Shown: positions 44,353-54,284, counted from the stretch's first letter. The stretch: 64,000 bases of DNA from Saprospiraceae bacterium UBA7687 (GCA_002482845.1 DLGT01000058.1:27391-91390); one strand, 5' to 3'. The notes: generated by a model not told the origin, from the sequence alone. Translations and numbers: made by a program.

Positions 44353-46335
44353 ATGTATCTCATAGGTTTTGACATAGGAAGTTCATTTATCAAAGGTGCT
44401 ATTTTTGACAGCAACACCAATGAAGTATTCGCAAGATCCAAACAACCTGCTGATGAAATGGACATCATCTCTAGGCAAAGTGGATGGGCAGAACAAATGC
44501 CTGAAATTTGGTGGTCTAATCTGTGTACACTCACTAAAAAACTTCTGAATCAAAGCAAAATACCACCACATGAAATCAAAGGTATTGGCATTTCCTATCA
44601 GATGCATGGACTAGTTTTGATAGACAAGGATCATCAAGTATTACGACCTTCTATCATCTGGTGCGACAGTAGAGCTGTGTCAATCGGTAGCGAAGCTTTC
44701 GAGCAGCTAGGCGAAACCTATTTTCAACAAAATTTGCTCAATTCTCCTGGAAACTTTACCATTTCCAAACTGAAATGGGTCAAAGACAACGAACCAGATA
44801 TTTACAAACGGATTTACAAAATATTATTGCCTGGAGATTACATCAATATGAAACTCACTGGCAAGGTCAACACAACGATTTCAGGGCTTACTGAAGGTAT
44901 GTTTTGGAATTACAAGGAAAAAAGAATCGCTTATGAAGTATTACATCATTTTGATTTAGATCATAAATTTATACCTGAAATCACTGGAACATTTTCAGTC
45001 ATGGGAGAGGTCAATGCAGAAGCAGCGGCAGCCACAGGCTTACAAATCGGAACACCTGTTACTTATCGAGCTGGAGACCAACCCAATAATGCACTCGCAC
45101 TAAACATTATGAAACCAGGCGAAATAGCCGCTACAAGTGGCACTTCTGGTGTATTGTATGGTATCGTGGATAAATATTTGTACGATCCACAGAGCAAGGT
45201 CAATGCATTTGCCCATGTCAATTATGAAGAAAATTTCAAAAGTTTAGGCATCCTTCTATGTCTCAATGGCGCTGGCATTCAGTATGCTTGGGTCAAACAT
45301 CAGATTGCACTTTCAGGTGGTACGTACGAAGATATGGAGCGAATGGTGGCAAGTGTCGGTGTAGGTTCAGATGGGATTTGTATCTTGCCATTCGGGAATG
45401 GAGCGGAAAGAATTTTTGACAATAAAAACTTGGGTTCACATATTTTCAACCTTGATTTCAATAGACATACACGTGCTCACATCTATCGTGCATCACTAGA
45501 AGGTGTAGCATTTTCATTTGTCTATGGAGTGAAGTTTTTAAAAGAAATGGGTCTCGACGTTAATGTGATAAGGGTAGCCACCGAAAACATGTTTCAGTCC
45601 AAAGTATTTGCTACCACCATCGCCACTTTATTGGATGCAAATATCGAAGTGGTAGCTACCAATGGCGCCATCGGGGCAGCAAGAGCAGCAGGTGTGAAAG
45701 CAGGTATCTACCCAAATATCGAAGCTGCGCTCAACAAAATTGAAATAGAATCAACCTTCTTTCCAGATTATAACAAAAGTGACTATGAAATTGCTTATAA
45801 CCGATGGCTCGATGTATTACATACAGTACTTCATAAATCAGGAAATATCAGTGAAAACAAAAAATCGATTCATCTGAATTCAACGAACCAGACGCTTGCT
45901 GATACAGAAAAATCTAATGTTATCAGTGCACAAGCGTTACAATTAGAATCATTGCAAAATCTCTTAAAAAATGTTTATTCAAGCCTTGAAAAAATGTATA
46001 TTAAAGAGCAAAAAGAAGAGTTGAAGCCTATACTCAACAAGCTAAGAAAGGCAAAAGACAATAAAATGCAAGAAACGCAATCATTGTTTGAAATCCATTT
46101 TAATGACTTGAACAATAAGTTTTTTACCACACTTAGACAAAAACATAAAGACTTGAGTCATGAAGATTTGAAGATTTGTGGTTTGATGAAAATGGAATTG
46201 TCATGTAAAGAAATGGCATCTATTCTAAATATTTCTATTAGAGGTATGGAAACCAAAAGATACAGAATACGCAAAAAACTAGCTATCGGCGAACGAATAG
46301 ATATAGCTAAATATTTGAATCACTTACATGCTTAA
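44353..46335 (+). CDS. Xylulokinase fused to a C-terminal LuxR-like helix-turn-helix
   Basis: 660 residues in one uninterrupted frame. Residues 1-493 are a full FGGY xylulokinase: ATP-site start [49 protein letters not shown] with catalytic Asp242, and AATSGTSGVLYG. Residues 520-598 are a Lys/Glu/Leu-rich coiled coil. Residues 599-650 (LSHEDLKICGLMKMELSCKE, ASILNISIRGMETKRYRIRK) match the DNA-binding HTH that ends Bacteroidota Y_Y_Y- or TPR-type regulators. The second xylulokinase (55057) is alike but ends at 494. Inference: a pentose-sensing regulator that may still be a kinase. It is the last gene of the VCBS unit. Confidence 0.9.
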   Translation: MYLIGFDIGSSFIKGAIFDSNTNEVFARSKQPADEMDIISRQSGWAEQMPEIWWSNLCTLTKKLLNQSKIPPHEIKGIGISYQMHGLVLIDKDHQVLRPSIIWCDSRAVSIGSEAFEQLGETYFQQNLLNSPGNFTISKLKWVKDNEPDIYKRIYKILLPGDYINMKLTGKVNTTISGLTEGMFWNYKEKRIAYEVLHHFDLDHKFIPEITGTFSVMGEVNAEAAAATGLQIGTPVTYRAGDQPNNALALNIMKPGEIAATSGTSGVLYGIVDKYLYDPQSKVNAFAHVNYEENFKSLGILLCLNGAGIQYAWVKHQIALSGGTYEDMERMVASVGVGSDGICILPFGNGAERIFDNKNLGSHIFNLDFNRHTRAHIYRASLEGVAFSFVYGVKFLKEMGLDVNVIRVATENMFQSKVFATTIATLLDANIEVVATNGAIGAARAAGVKAGIYPNIEAALNKIEIESTFFPDYNKSDYEIAYNRWLDVLHTVLHKSGNISENKKSIHLNSTNQTLADTEKSNVISAQALQLESLQNLLKNVYSSLEKMYIKEQKEELKPILNKLRKAKDNKMQETQSLFEIHFNDLNNKFFTTLRQKHKDLSHEDLKICGLMKMELSCKEMASILNISIRGMETKRYRIRKKLAIGERIDIAKYLNHLHA

Positions 46336-46516
46336 CAAGATAAATTCGCCAATTAGCTAAGAAGTTTTTCATTTTAGAAGGCATTTTTAAAATTTTAAAG
46401 AGTGTGTGGCAATCACTACTTAAACCAGAAAAGGTTGCTTTTGAAGCAGGGGGAAGATTTATAAATTATAGAAATCAATTTAATTGCTTTTCCATCGAAT
46501 CCCATTAAAATACTTT

Positions 46517-47566
46517 TTAATCCAAAATTTTGATCCCTTTGTATGGTTCCAAGGTGATGATTTTACCATTATCATCGTATTGGATTTCTGCCATTTTTAC
46601 ACATCGCAAATGAGTGACTCCTTTCGACAAACTGCTATCGTGGTAAAAAAGATACCATTTGTCTTCAAACTCAGCTATCGAATGATGTGATGTCCATCCC
46701 ACAACAGGTTCTAGTATTCTTCCTGCATAAGTAAAAGGTCCATAAGGATTGTCCCCGATAGCATAACATAAATAGTGGGTGTCTCCAGTGCTGTATGAAA
46801 AATAGTATTTCCCATTGTATTTGTGCATCCAAGCAGCTTCAAAAAATCGTCTGTCATTATCTCCAGCCAAGAGTGGATTTCCATCTTCATCCAAAATCAC
46901 AACATCTTTCACTTGATCAGCAAACTGTAGTAAATCTTTAGATAAAAGCACTACTTTTGGGGTCAATGCTTTCTCATCATCGGCAGGTAAATGTGCCAGC
47001 GGGCCTTCTCTTTCAGCCTTAAACGCTCCAGTTCGCCATCGCTGCAATTGTCCACCCCAAAGTCCTCCAAAATACAAATAATATTTACCGTCATCATCCC
47101 TAAAAACTGCTGGATCAATGCTGAAACTTCCTTCTATAGGATTGGGTTCGGCAATAAATGGACCTTCAGGTTTATCGCTGATTGCTACACCTATTTGAAA
47201 GATGCCCTCATGGTTATTGGCAGGAAAGAACAAATAATATTTACCATCTTTTTCAGCTGCGTCAGGCGCCCACATTTGTTTCGATGCCCAAGGAACATCA
47301 TTGATATGCAAGGCGCATCCATGGTCTATAACTTCGCTTTCTGGTCTGTCCATACTAAATACATGATAATCTTCCATGGCAAATTGGCTACCTAAATCAT
47401 CAAAAGCAACATCGCTATCTATATCATGTGATGGATAAATGTATATCCTACCATTAAATACATGTGCAGACGGATCGGCAGTGTAAATGTGCGAAACCAA
47501 AGGTGTTGAAATAGCTTTTTCATTCAGCTCTTCAAAATTGATGTGGTTGATACTATCTTCAGGCAT
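46517..47566 (-). CDS. GH43 family glycoside hydrolase (xylosidase/arabinofuranosidase type)
   Basis: 349 residues forming a five-bladed propeller, with no signal peptide, so it acts on imported oligosaccharides in the cytoplasm. The three GH43 carboxylates are visible: base Asp in IYTADPSAHVF, pKa-modulating Asp in SIDPAVFRDDDG, and acid Glu in RFFEAAWMHKYNG. WAPDAAEKDGKYYLFF and VGWTSHHSI are further family marks. It is the last gene of the minus-strand xylan unit and probably removes xylose or arabinose from arabinoxylo-oligosaccharides. Which sugar cannot be decided by eye. Confidence 0.9.
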   Translation of the reverse strand: MPEDSINHINFEELNEKAISTPLVSHIYTADPSAHVFNGRIYIYPSHDIDSDVAFDDLGSQFAMEDYHVFSMDRPESEVIDHGCALHINDVPWASKQMWAPDAAEKDGKYYLFFPANNHEGIFQIGVAISDKPEGPFIAEPNPIEGSFSIDPAVFRDDDGKYYLYFGGLWGGQLQRWRTGAFKAEREGPLAHLPADDEKALTPKVVLLSKDLLQFADQVKDVVILDEDGNPLLAGDNDRRFFEAAWMHKYNGKYYFSYSTGDTHYLCYAIGDNPYGPFTYAGRILEPVVGWTSHHSIAEFEDKWYLFYHDSSLSKGVTHLRCVKMAEIQYDDNGKIITLEPYKGIKILD

Positions 47567-47570
47567 ATTT

Positions 47571-47715
47571 TTAGTTATGAGTTGTGAATTATGAACTATA
47601 AGTTAAGAATTATGAGTTATGAATTATGAGGTTTTGAATTAAGAAAAAACTATTCTCTAGTCTCTTTTATCTCATCTCTTCTAACTCATCTCTTTTATCT
47701 CTTAACGCATCTCTT
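47571..47715 (-). repeat. Post-stop repeat tract downstream of the four-helix-bundle gene
   Basis: On the minus strand the stretch just after the stop reads GAGATGCGTTAAGAGATAAA, with further GAGATGAG units, then changes to CATAATTCATAACTCATAAT units. Same family as the tracts at 3782, 48150 and 57878, and again purine-rich in gene sense next to the stop. Confidence 0.7.
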
Positions 47716-47720
47716 TTTAT

Positions 47721-48080
47721 TTACTTTTTATTATTGTTTTTAGTTGTTAAAATAGAACTTCTTATCATTTTCAGTAATTCTGTGCATTCATTTGACATTT
47801 CAATATGGATTTTACTATCTAAAAAATTAGTCACATGCATTAGGTCCAGCCAGTATAAAGTCTCATCAGCTTCTTTTTGTGCAATGGCTAATTTATGAAT
47901 AAAATCAGCTTTACTTTCAGCATTTTGAGCTTCACGAATTAAAGCACCAATCGCGGTTCCACTTTTACAAATTTGTTTTGAAAGGATATACTCCCGTTTA
48001 TCATCCATAGTATTTCTTGCTAGATTAACAATCTTTACTGCAAAATTAAACGACTTGTCTTTTAATATACTTTTTGACAT
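47721..48080 (-). CDS. Four-helix-bundle protein (23S rRNA intervening-sequence type)
   Basis: 119 residues. The family is often called S23 or rRNA-IVS protein after the gene found in intervening sequences of 23S rRNA. Features: LKDKSFNFAVKIVNLARNT, LSKQICKSGTAIGALIREAQ, ESKADFIHKLAIAQKEADET and YWLDLMH. Members form pentamers and may bind nucleic acid; the role is unknown. It stands between the GPH symporter and GH43 genes of the xylan operon, flanked on both sides by the same purine-rich repeat type, as if inserted. It has nothing to do with xylan by family. Confidence 0.9.
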   Translation of the reverse strand: MSKSILKDKSFNFAVKIVNLARNTMDDKREYILSKQICKSGTAIGALIREAQNAESKADFIHKLAIAQKEADETLYWLDLMHVTNFLDSKIHIEMSNECTELLKMIRSSILTTKNNNKK

Positions 48081-48149
48081 AATTTGAATTTTATATATTA
48101 GAAATAACTATAATATATCAAAAACCTTTCCAAAAATTTATTCATCAAT

Positions 48150-48241
48150 ATTTACCCAGCACTCTTATCACTCATATCTTATCACTCATCTCTCATCTCT
48201 CATCTCTCGTCTCTCATCTCTTATCACTCATCACTTATATC
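48150..48241 (-). repeat. Post-stop repeat tract downstream of the GPH symporter gene
   Basis: On the minus strand the stretch after the stop holds tandem units such as AAGTGATGAGTGATAAGAGA and GATGAGAGACGAGAGATGAG. It is the most regular of the four tracts. Confidence 0.8.
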
Positions 48242-49681
48242 TCACATGTCCCTTCTTGAACTTAAATCTTTTTCTATTTGATCTTCCATCTTTTTATTTA
48301 TTTCATAAAAAAACAATAAACCAACTCCTATTAAAAATGGAATAGATGGATAAATACTTACCAGTAGCTTTGTGCCTAGAATGGCCGTTTCCGATTGGAT
48401 GGTATCGCTTTGTGGGACGTATTCATATAGTCCCAATATCCATGTCAATAATGCGCTGCCGATACTCAGTCCACCTTTCAATCCGACCATCATGGCTGAA
48501 AAGATGATGGCTGTTGCTCTTCGATTGTTTTTCCATTCAGAATAATCGGCTACATCTGCTATCATCGCCCAAAGTAATGGAATCGTAATTCCATAGAAGA
48601 AGCCATGCAAAATTTGCGAACCAAAAATGAGCCCAATCGAAGTTGGTGGAAAAAAGAAAAAGAACAATATAAACAAAGTAGAAATGAATAAAGTGACACC
48701 AAAAACATCACGTTTACCATATTTATCTGCCAGTCCTTTGGATAATGTTATACCTATGATCATAAAAACAATACCTCCTGCATTAAATAATCCAAAACCA
48801 GCTGAAACAGGATTTTCACCAAAGAAATTTACACCTATTCCCGTCAAAAACGTTAATACGGGTTGAATAAATTGAGTCAAACTTTCTTCGTTCACATAAT
48901 TTTCAAAATAATAGACATAAGATCCACCTTTCATCGCTAAATTGATAAACACTAATGTTGTAAGCAATAGCATGATAACCCAAGGTCTATTTTTCGCCAA
49001 ATCCGTTAAGTCTTCTTTCAAACTCGATTTTTGAGCTGGTGTAGGTACAATTCGTTCTTTAGTAGAGAAAAAAGTAATCAGCAACATGGCAGAACCAATG
49101 ATGGCCAACCATGTCATGAGATTTTCAATACCAACTGCTTTGTCTCCGTTTCCTGCATATTCGATGATCGGTAACATAAATACTTGGACAAAAAATTGGG
49201 CAAACATCACCGCTACAAATCGATAGGCAGAAAGACTATTTCGATCTTTCATATCACCTGTGATGACGCCACTCAATGCTGAATATGGAAGATTGTTGGC
49301 AGCATAAAGTAGCAATAATAACGTGTAAGTAACCACAGCATATATAACTTTGCCTTTGTATGAAAAATCGGGCGTACTAAATGCCAGTATGGCAATCACA
49401 CCAAGTGGAATGGCTGAATATAAAATCCAAGGTCTAAATTTCCCCCATTTCGATTGCGTTCGATCTGCAAGTGCTCCTATGATAGGGTTAAAACCAAAAG
49501 CTGCAATCAATCCTACTACCAACATCATCGCCGAAGCATGATTGGATTCCAATCCATAAATATCGGTATAAAAATAAGCCAAATAGGTCACTAAAGTTTG
49601 AAAAACCAAGTTGGCGGCTAAGTCACCAAGACTATAACCTACTTTTTCTACTACAGAAAGTTTTTGAGAAGATGTGCTCAT
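48242..49681 (-). CDS. GPH-family (glycoside-pentoside-hexuronide) sugar:cation symporter
   Basis: 479 residues with about 12 transmembrane helices. GPH features: VGYSLGDLAANLVFQTLVTY at the start, the ADRTQSKWGKFRPWIL loop between helices 2 and 3, and YAANNLPYSALSGVITGDMK. It is similar in type to XynP/XynT-like xyloside transporters. It would take xylo-oligosaccharides released in the periplasm through the inner membrane, for cytoplasmic GH43. It lies 42 bp after the GH10 gene in the same operon. A repeat tract begins after its stop. Confidence 0.9.
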   Translation of the reverse strand: MSTSSQKLSVVEKVGYSLGDLAANLVFQTLVTYLAYFYTDIYGLESNHASAMMLVVGLIAAFGFNPIIGALADRTQSKWGKFRPWILYSAIPLGVIAILAFSTPDFSYKGKVIYAVVTYTLLLLLYAANNLPYSALSGVITGDMKDRNSLSAYRFVAVMFAQFFVQVFMLPIIEYAGNGDKAVGIENLMTWLAIIGSAMLLITFFSTKERIVPTPAQKSSLKEDLTDLAKNRPWVIMLLLTTLVFINLAMKGGSYVYYFENYVNEESLTQFIQPVLTFLTGIGVNFFGENPVSAGFGLFNAGGIVFMIIGITLSKGLADKYGKRDVFGVTLFISTLFILFFFFFPPTSIGLIFGSQILHGFFYGITIPLLWAMIADVADYSEWKNNRRATAIIFSAMMVGLKGGLSIGSALLTWILGLYEYVPQSDTIQSETAILGTKLLVSIYPSIPFLIGVGLLFFYEINKKMEDQIEKDLSSRRDM

Positions 49682-49723
49682 AAATGACTTATTTAATGTG
49701 GTGTGATAATGATTTATAAAAAA

Positions 49724-50863
49724 CTAAGAACCTTGTACATTCGCTCCCTTCGTGTTGACTACTTTATCATAAGCTGGTTTTGGAAGGTAATTTCTATCAA
49801 AAAGTAGTGGATAATTTGTTCGACCTTTGATTGGCCAACCATTCAACCAACTATTGGCGTCGCTGATACCCCAAAAAGTAACTCTACTTATTTTATCTTT
49901 GTGCTTTAAGAATAAATTAAAAAGCTTACCATATTCATCTGCCAAAGCGACTTGTACAGAATCGGGCAATGACTCAGGGTAAGGGTTCATCATTGGACTT
50001 CCTTCAAAATTTTGATTTACATCTGCACCTTGCAAGTCCCATGGATTGGGTAGTACCGTTATATCAACTTCAGTAAACATCACTTTGATACCTAGGGCAG
50101 AATATTCCAAAATACTTTGTTCGATATCTTCAAGTGGTAATCCTTTGATACTCCAATGACCTTGAATTCCCACACCATCAATCCTGACACCTGCTGCTTG
50201 GATTTTTTTGATGAGTTGGATAGCGCCAGCTCGTTTTTTAGGTTGCTCTATGTTGTAATCATTATAATACAACTCACTATTTGGTGTAGCTTTTTGAGCC
50301 AAACTGAAAGCGGTTGTAACAAAATCATCACCTAAAAGGTCAAAAAATATAGTTTTGCGCATCGTACCATCTTCGTTGAGTGCCTCATTTACTACATCCC
50401 AAGCTTCAATTTTCCCATCGTATCTACTCGCTATGGTATTGATGTGATTTTCTAAAAACATGGTTAGTGAATCCTTACTTTTTATTTTGGTAACAAATGG
50501 CGATAACTGACTATGCCAAACTAAAGTATGTCCAACCGTAAACATGTCATTTTTATCACCAAGCGCAACGATTTTATCTGCTAAATCAAAATTATATTTA
50601 TCCCATTCAGGATGGATAATTTCACATTTCATAATATTCTCAGGCGTGATGCTATTGAATTCCGAAGGGAGTAAAGACAACGCATTTGTATCTTTTTCCA
50701 TGATTTGATCTGCGTTAATGGCAGCACCTATTAAAAAATCATCTGCGAATACCGTTTTTAACCCTTTCTTCTCATCAATGGTACCTTCTTTTTGTTTGCA
50801 TGATGTAAAAGAAAATCCTATTAATAAAATTAAAAATGTAATCAGTTGCTTTAAGTTGCACAT
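49724..50863 (-). CDS. GH10 endo-1,4-beta-xylanase lipoprotein
   Basis: 379 residues. Lipobox FTSCKQ, Cys22, so probably membrane-anchored and exported. The GH10 (beta/alpha)8 barrel has all hallmarks: ITPENIMKCE, HTLVWHSQLSPF, acid/base Glu in WDVVNEAL, VGIQGHWSIKGLP, nucleophile Glu in VMFTEVDITV, and the C-terminal VTFWGISDANSWLNGWP. It cuts the xylan backbone. It lies between GH67 and the GPH transporter in one minus-strand unit. No carbohydrate-binding module is attached, which fits action on imported oligosaccharides or at the cell surface. Confidence 0.96.
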   Translation of the reverse strand: MCNLKQLITFLILLIGFSFTSCKQKEGTIDEKKGLKTVFADDFLIGAAINADQIMEKDTNALSLLPSEFNSITPENIMKCEIIHPEWDKYNFDLADKIVALGDKNDMFTVGHTLVWHSQLSPFVTKIKSKDSLTMFLENHINTIASRYDGKIEAWDVVNEALNEDGTMRKTIFFDLLGDDFVTTAFSLAQKATPNSELYYNDYNIEQPKKRAGAIQLIKKIQAAGVRIDGVGIQGHWSIKGLPLEDIEQSILEYSALGIKVMFTEVDITVLPNPWDLQGADVNQNFEGSPMMNPYPESLPDSVQVALADEYGKLFNLFLKHKDKISRVTFWGISDANSWLNGWPIKGRTNYPLLFDRNYLPKPAYDKVVNTKGANVQGS

Positions 50864-50895
50864 ATTATTTGTTTAAGAGGTTATTAAAATTGATT

Positions 50896-53013
50896 TTACC
50901 ATTTAGGCTTGATGCCCGGTGAATAAGGATAATTTAGACTTTTATAATAATCTACATCACGTGGTGGCGGAATGGTTTCTGAAGGAAAAGGCAACTGTGA
51001 CCTTGACTGAAAATAAGCCAAACACGCATCTCTCCACCATTGCGCTTCCTTACTTTGGATGTTCAAATGGTCGCTTACAGAACGAAAAGTTTCCTTATCT
51101 ACCAAACCTTTTACCGAATCCCATTTTGACTTCATTTCTGTCACTTTTGAAACGCCTTGATCATATCTAAGTACCAATTCTTGCCACACATTTCTACCAG
51201 ATTTTAGTTGCTGCGTCCAAGGCACTCTATGAAACCATAATAGGAATTCGTCAGGACAAGTACTCAAATTTTCATATAACTTTTGTACTTCAGGATGATA
51301 TTGGGATAGTGCATTTGTACCTGTGTTTTTCCTATCAAATCCGATGCTGTCCTTATTGGCTTTATGGTAATAAACCGATGTCCAATCCGCTCTAAATAGG
51401 CTATCTACCCAAGGTCCAGGACCGAAATGATGACCTTCTGCCATGATGTGATGCAAACCAATTGGTGCCATATAGTTGACACATGCTTCGTGCGAGTGCT
51501 CTAATAACCAATTACTTACTTCAGCTACCTTTTTGTCATGATTGGGAAAAGTAGCAGCAGTCCATTCTTTAAAGATATTGCTTGCATCGAGATAAGGATT
51601 CCATGCTAATTTCCCAAAAGCATACCAATCTGCTTGTCCAAAAAGATTGCCAGTCCAATTAAAGGCTGTACCTATATTGGCCACACCAGCAATGCCTGTG
51701 ATTTTATAATTGTGGGTAGAGCCATCAATTATTTTTGCTACAGTCGAGCCTTTACCTTTTACATAAGTATCAGATTGAAGTACTGCTTCGTACATTTTTG
51801 CCAATCCTACTAAATGTGTTCCTTGTCCAAGATATTCCTTGGTAATTTGCAATTCTAATATCAATGGAGTCTTATGCATTGCGCCAAACATAGGATGAAA
51901 TGGCTCTCGTGGTTGAAAGTCGATAGGCCCATTTTTTACTTGTACCAAAACATTCTCTGCAAACTGACCATCTAAAGGCACAAATTCTTTGTAGGCTTGT
52001 TTGAATCGATCTTCATTCACTTCATGGCTATACACAAAAGCGCGCCACATGACGATGCCTCCATACTTTTTTAATGGTTCAGCAAGCATATTGGCACCAT
52101 CCGCATGATTCCTTTTGTAATCTTGAGGTCCAGGTTGTCCTTCAGAATTCGCTTTCACTAAAAAACCTCCAAAATCAGGTATTTTTTGATAGATTTCATC
52201 AATCTTATTTTTCCACCAAAGTCTTACTTGTGGATCAAGTGGGTCAGCTGTTTTTAGGCATCCCAACTCAATAGGCGCACTAAATCGAGCAGTGAGATAC
52301 ACTTTGATGCCATATTTTCTAAAGATATTGGCCAATGCAGCAGTCTTGTCAAGATAATCTGCCCGTAATACGATGGCATTTGCATTTACATTTGTTAGGA
52401 CAGTTCCATTTATACCAATCGAAGCATTTGCCTTAGCATAATCTTCATATCTTGGGTCTAGATATTCTGGAAGTTCGTGCCAATTAAAGATGGAAAAACC
52501 TGCATATCCACGCTCAATTGTTCGGTCAATGTTGTCCCAATGATTGAGTATTCTGTTTTGGATTTTTGGCGATTCATTGATGTTTATATTTTTTATCTTT
52601 TCTTTTCTGTGAATTTTATTAATCAGGCAATAAGTACCATATAGTAATCCTTTGTTAGTTTTTGCTTCTATTTTCAATGCATTGGAAGTACTAGTTATAT
52701 AAAAACCTTCACCGTTTATATCTACGGCATCTGTATTTATGGTTAATGTAATTTGATCAGTTTTTTGACTTTTTTCTGACATTATCTTTTTACCCAATAA
52801 GGTTGAAAGATGATCAGTTAAGATGTTTTTTGCTGTATTTAATATTTCGTCATTATTGTCATTCAGAAGATAGATACTGCTTATAAAACTGTATTCAGTC
52901 TCAATAATTTTATCATCAAGTTTTTTATAGTCCAACCATAAGTTATAACCATTTTGACCAACAAGTTGGATTTGACAAAAAATGAAATAGAAAGCAAATA
53001 ATAATTGTTTCAT
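50896..53013 (-). CDS. GH67 alpha-glucuronidase
   Basis: 705 residues, normal for the family. The signal peptide ends near FCQIQLVGQ, so it is periplasmic. An N-terminal alpha/beta domain (LGKKIMSEKS, AKTNKGLLYGTYCLINKI) precedes the barrel: HWDNIDRTIERGYAGFSIFN, acid Glu in FLVKANSEGQPGP, and the second carboxylate region LVQVKNGPIDFQPREPFH plus PLILELQITKEYLGQGTHLV. It removes (4-O-methyl-)glucuronic acid from the non-reducing end of xylo-oligosaccharides. It starts 3 bp after lacI and is therefore coupled to the regulator. Confidence 0.96.
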   Translation of the reverse strand: MKQLLFAFYFIFCQIQLVGQNGYNLWLDYKKLDDKIIETEYSFISSIYLLNDNNDEILNTAKNILTDHLSTLLGKKIMSEKSQKTDQITLTINTDAVDINGEGFYITSTSNALKIEAKTNKGLLYGTYCLINKIHRKEKIKNININESPKIQNRILNHWDNIDRTIERGYAGFSIFNWHELPEYLDPRYEDYAKANASIGINGTVLTNVNANAIVLRADYLDKTAALANIFRKYGIKVYLTARFSAPIELGCLKTADPLDPQVRLWWKNKIDEIYQKIPDFGGFLVKANSEGQPGPQDYKRNHADGANMLAEPLKKYGGIVMWRAFVYSHEVNEDRFKQAYKEFVPLDGQFAENVLVQVKNGPIDFQPREPFHPMFGAMHKTPLILELQITKEYLGQGTHLVGLAKMYEAVLQSDTYVKGKGSTVAKIIDGSTHNYKITGIAGVANIGTAFNWTGNLFGQADWYAFGKLAWNPYLDASNIFKEWTAATFPNHDKKVAEVSNWLLEHSHEACVNYMAPIGLHHIMAEGHHFGPGPWVDSLFRADWTSVYYHKANKDSIGFDRKNTGTNALSQYHPEVQKLYENLSTCPDEFLLWFHRVPWTQQLKSGRNVWQELVLRYDQGVSKVTEMKSKWDSVKGLVDKETFRSVSDHLNIQSKEAQWWRDACLAYFQSRSQLPFPSETIPPPRDVDYYKSLNYPYSPGIKPKW

Positions 53014-53016
53014 TAA

Positions 53017-54051
53017 TTATTTCTTTCCAGATTTAAGAGATGATTCCCGAATGATAAGTTCAGAATTGATAATAATGGTAGATAACTGCTTGACGTCCGA
53101 TTTGCCTTGTAAATGACTAATGAGTTGTGTGGCAGCTACTTCACCCATCAAAAAACCAGGATATTCTATGGTGGTGAGTTCAGGTTCAATAATTTTGCTG
53201 ATGGCATCATTGTTGAATCCTACGACAGCAATGTCTTCAGGTATTCTTATAACGTGTTTTTTTAATTCCTTGATGAAAAATGCGGCAGTCAAATCATTGG
53301 TGACAAAAACAGCATCGGGCATCGGTTTGAGTTTTCGAATCAAATTAGCTACATCTGCACCTGAATTAGCACTCAATTCATCTATAATGACATAATTTTC
53401 ATTTAACGCCATATTATTGTCAAAAAGTGCATCCCTGTAACCTTTGAAACGTTGACTATAGACATTTCTTTGTTGAGTACCTGTGACGATGGCAATCCTT
53501 TTACTCCCTTGATCTATCAAGTGTTTAGTAGCCACATAACCACATTTGTAATTATCTATGACTACTTTGGTGTTTTCAATGTTTTCTTCCACTCTATCAA
53601 AAAAAATGAGTGGAATGTTTTTGGCATTAAATGGTTCGAAATGACTCAAATCATCTGTATCAAAAGCAAGGGAAGCGATCACTCCATCCACTCTTTTATG
53701 AAAAAGATTATTAGCATTTTTAATTTCATTAGACATTTGTTCGGAAGAGTGGGCAATAATGAGATCATATCCTGCTTCTGTGGTTACTTTTTCTATTCCA
53801 CCTAGTACGGAAGTAGTAAAAGAAGAAACCAATTCATGGATAAGTACACCAATAGTATTTGACTTCTGATTTCTAAGGTTTTTGGCAAAACTATTATGTC
53901 TGTAACCAAGCTCTTTAGCGGTCTCATGAATTTTTTTTCTTGTTTCTGCGCTGATGGCTGTGTTATTATTAAGCGCTCTACTTACAGTAGCAGATGAGAT
54001 GTCCATTTTTTTTGCAATATCATATATAGTGATATCTTTTTTATTATTCAT
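53017..54051 (-). CDS. LacI-family transcriptional regulator of the xylan operon
   Basis: 344 residues. The N-terminal LacI HTH is clear (TIYDIAKKMDISSATVSRAL, then NNNTAISAETRKKI and the hinge helix region NSFAKNLRNQKSNTIGVLIH), followed by a periplasmic-binding-protein-like sensor domain (RVDGVIASLAFD, IPEDIAVVGFNNDAISKIIE). It is the first gene of the minus-strand unit and controls it, most likely in response to a pentose or xylo-oligosaccharide. A LacI-type palindrome (54285-54300) lies 234 bp upstream of its start. Confidence 0.93.
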   Translation of the reverse strand: MNNKKDITIYDIAKKMDISSATVSRALNNNTAISAETRKKIHETAKELGYRHNSFAKNLRNQKSNTIGVLIHELVSSFTTSVLGGIEKVTTEAGYDLIIAHSSEQMSNEIKNANNLFHKRVDGVIASLAFDTDDLSHFEPFNAKNIPLIFFDRVEENIENTKVVIDNYKCGYVATKHLIDQGSKRIAIVTGTQQRNVYSQRFKGYRDALFDNNMALNENYVIIDELSANSGADVANLIRKLKPMPDAVFVTNDLTAAFFIKELKKHVIRIPEDIAVVGFNNDAISKIIEPELTTIEYPGFLMGEVAATQLISHLQGKSDVKQLSTIIINSELIIRESSLKSGKK

Positions 54052-54284
54052 TTGTGCAATCAGTTACAAATTACTATTCAATATGGAATACTTGTATAAA
54101 CGTCCACAAACATAGCTTATATCAAACAAACTGCCAAATATATTATCCTTAAGTATGAATATATTTACAATATTATTGTATTCTACTGAATTTCAATTTC
54201 ATACAAATACATTTAATGTATAACTCTTATTTAACATTATAGTAGGTGATAACGTATTATTAAAATAATTATGTGAAATATTGT

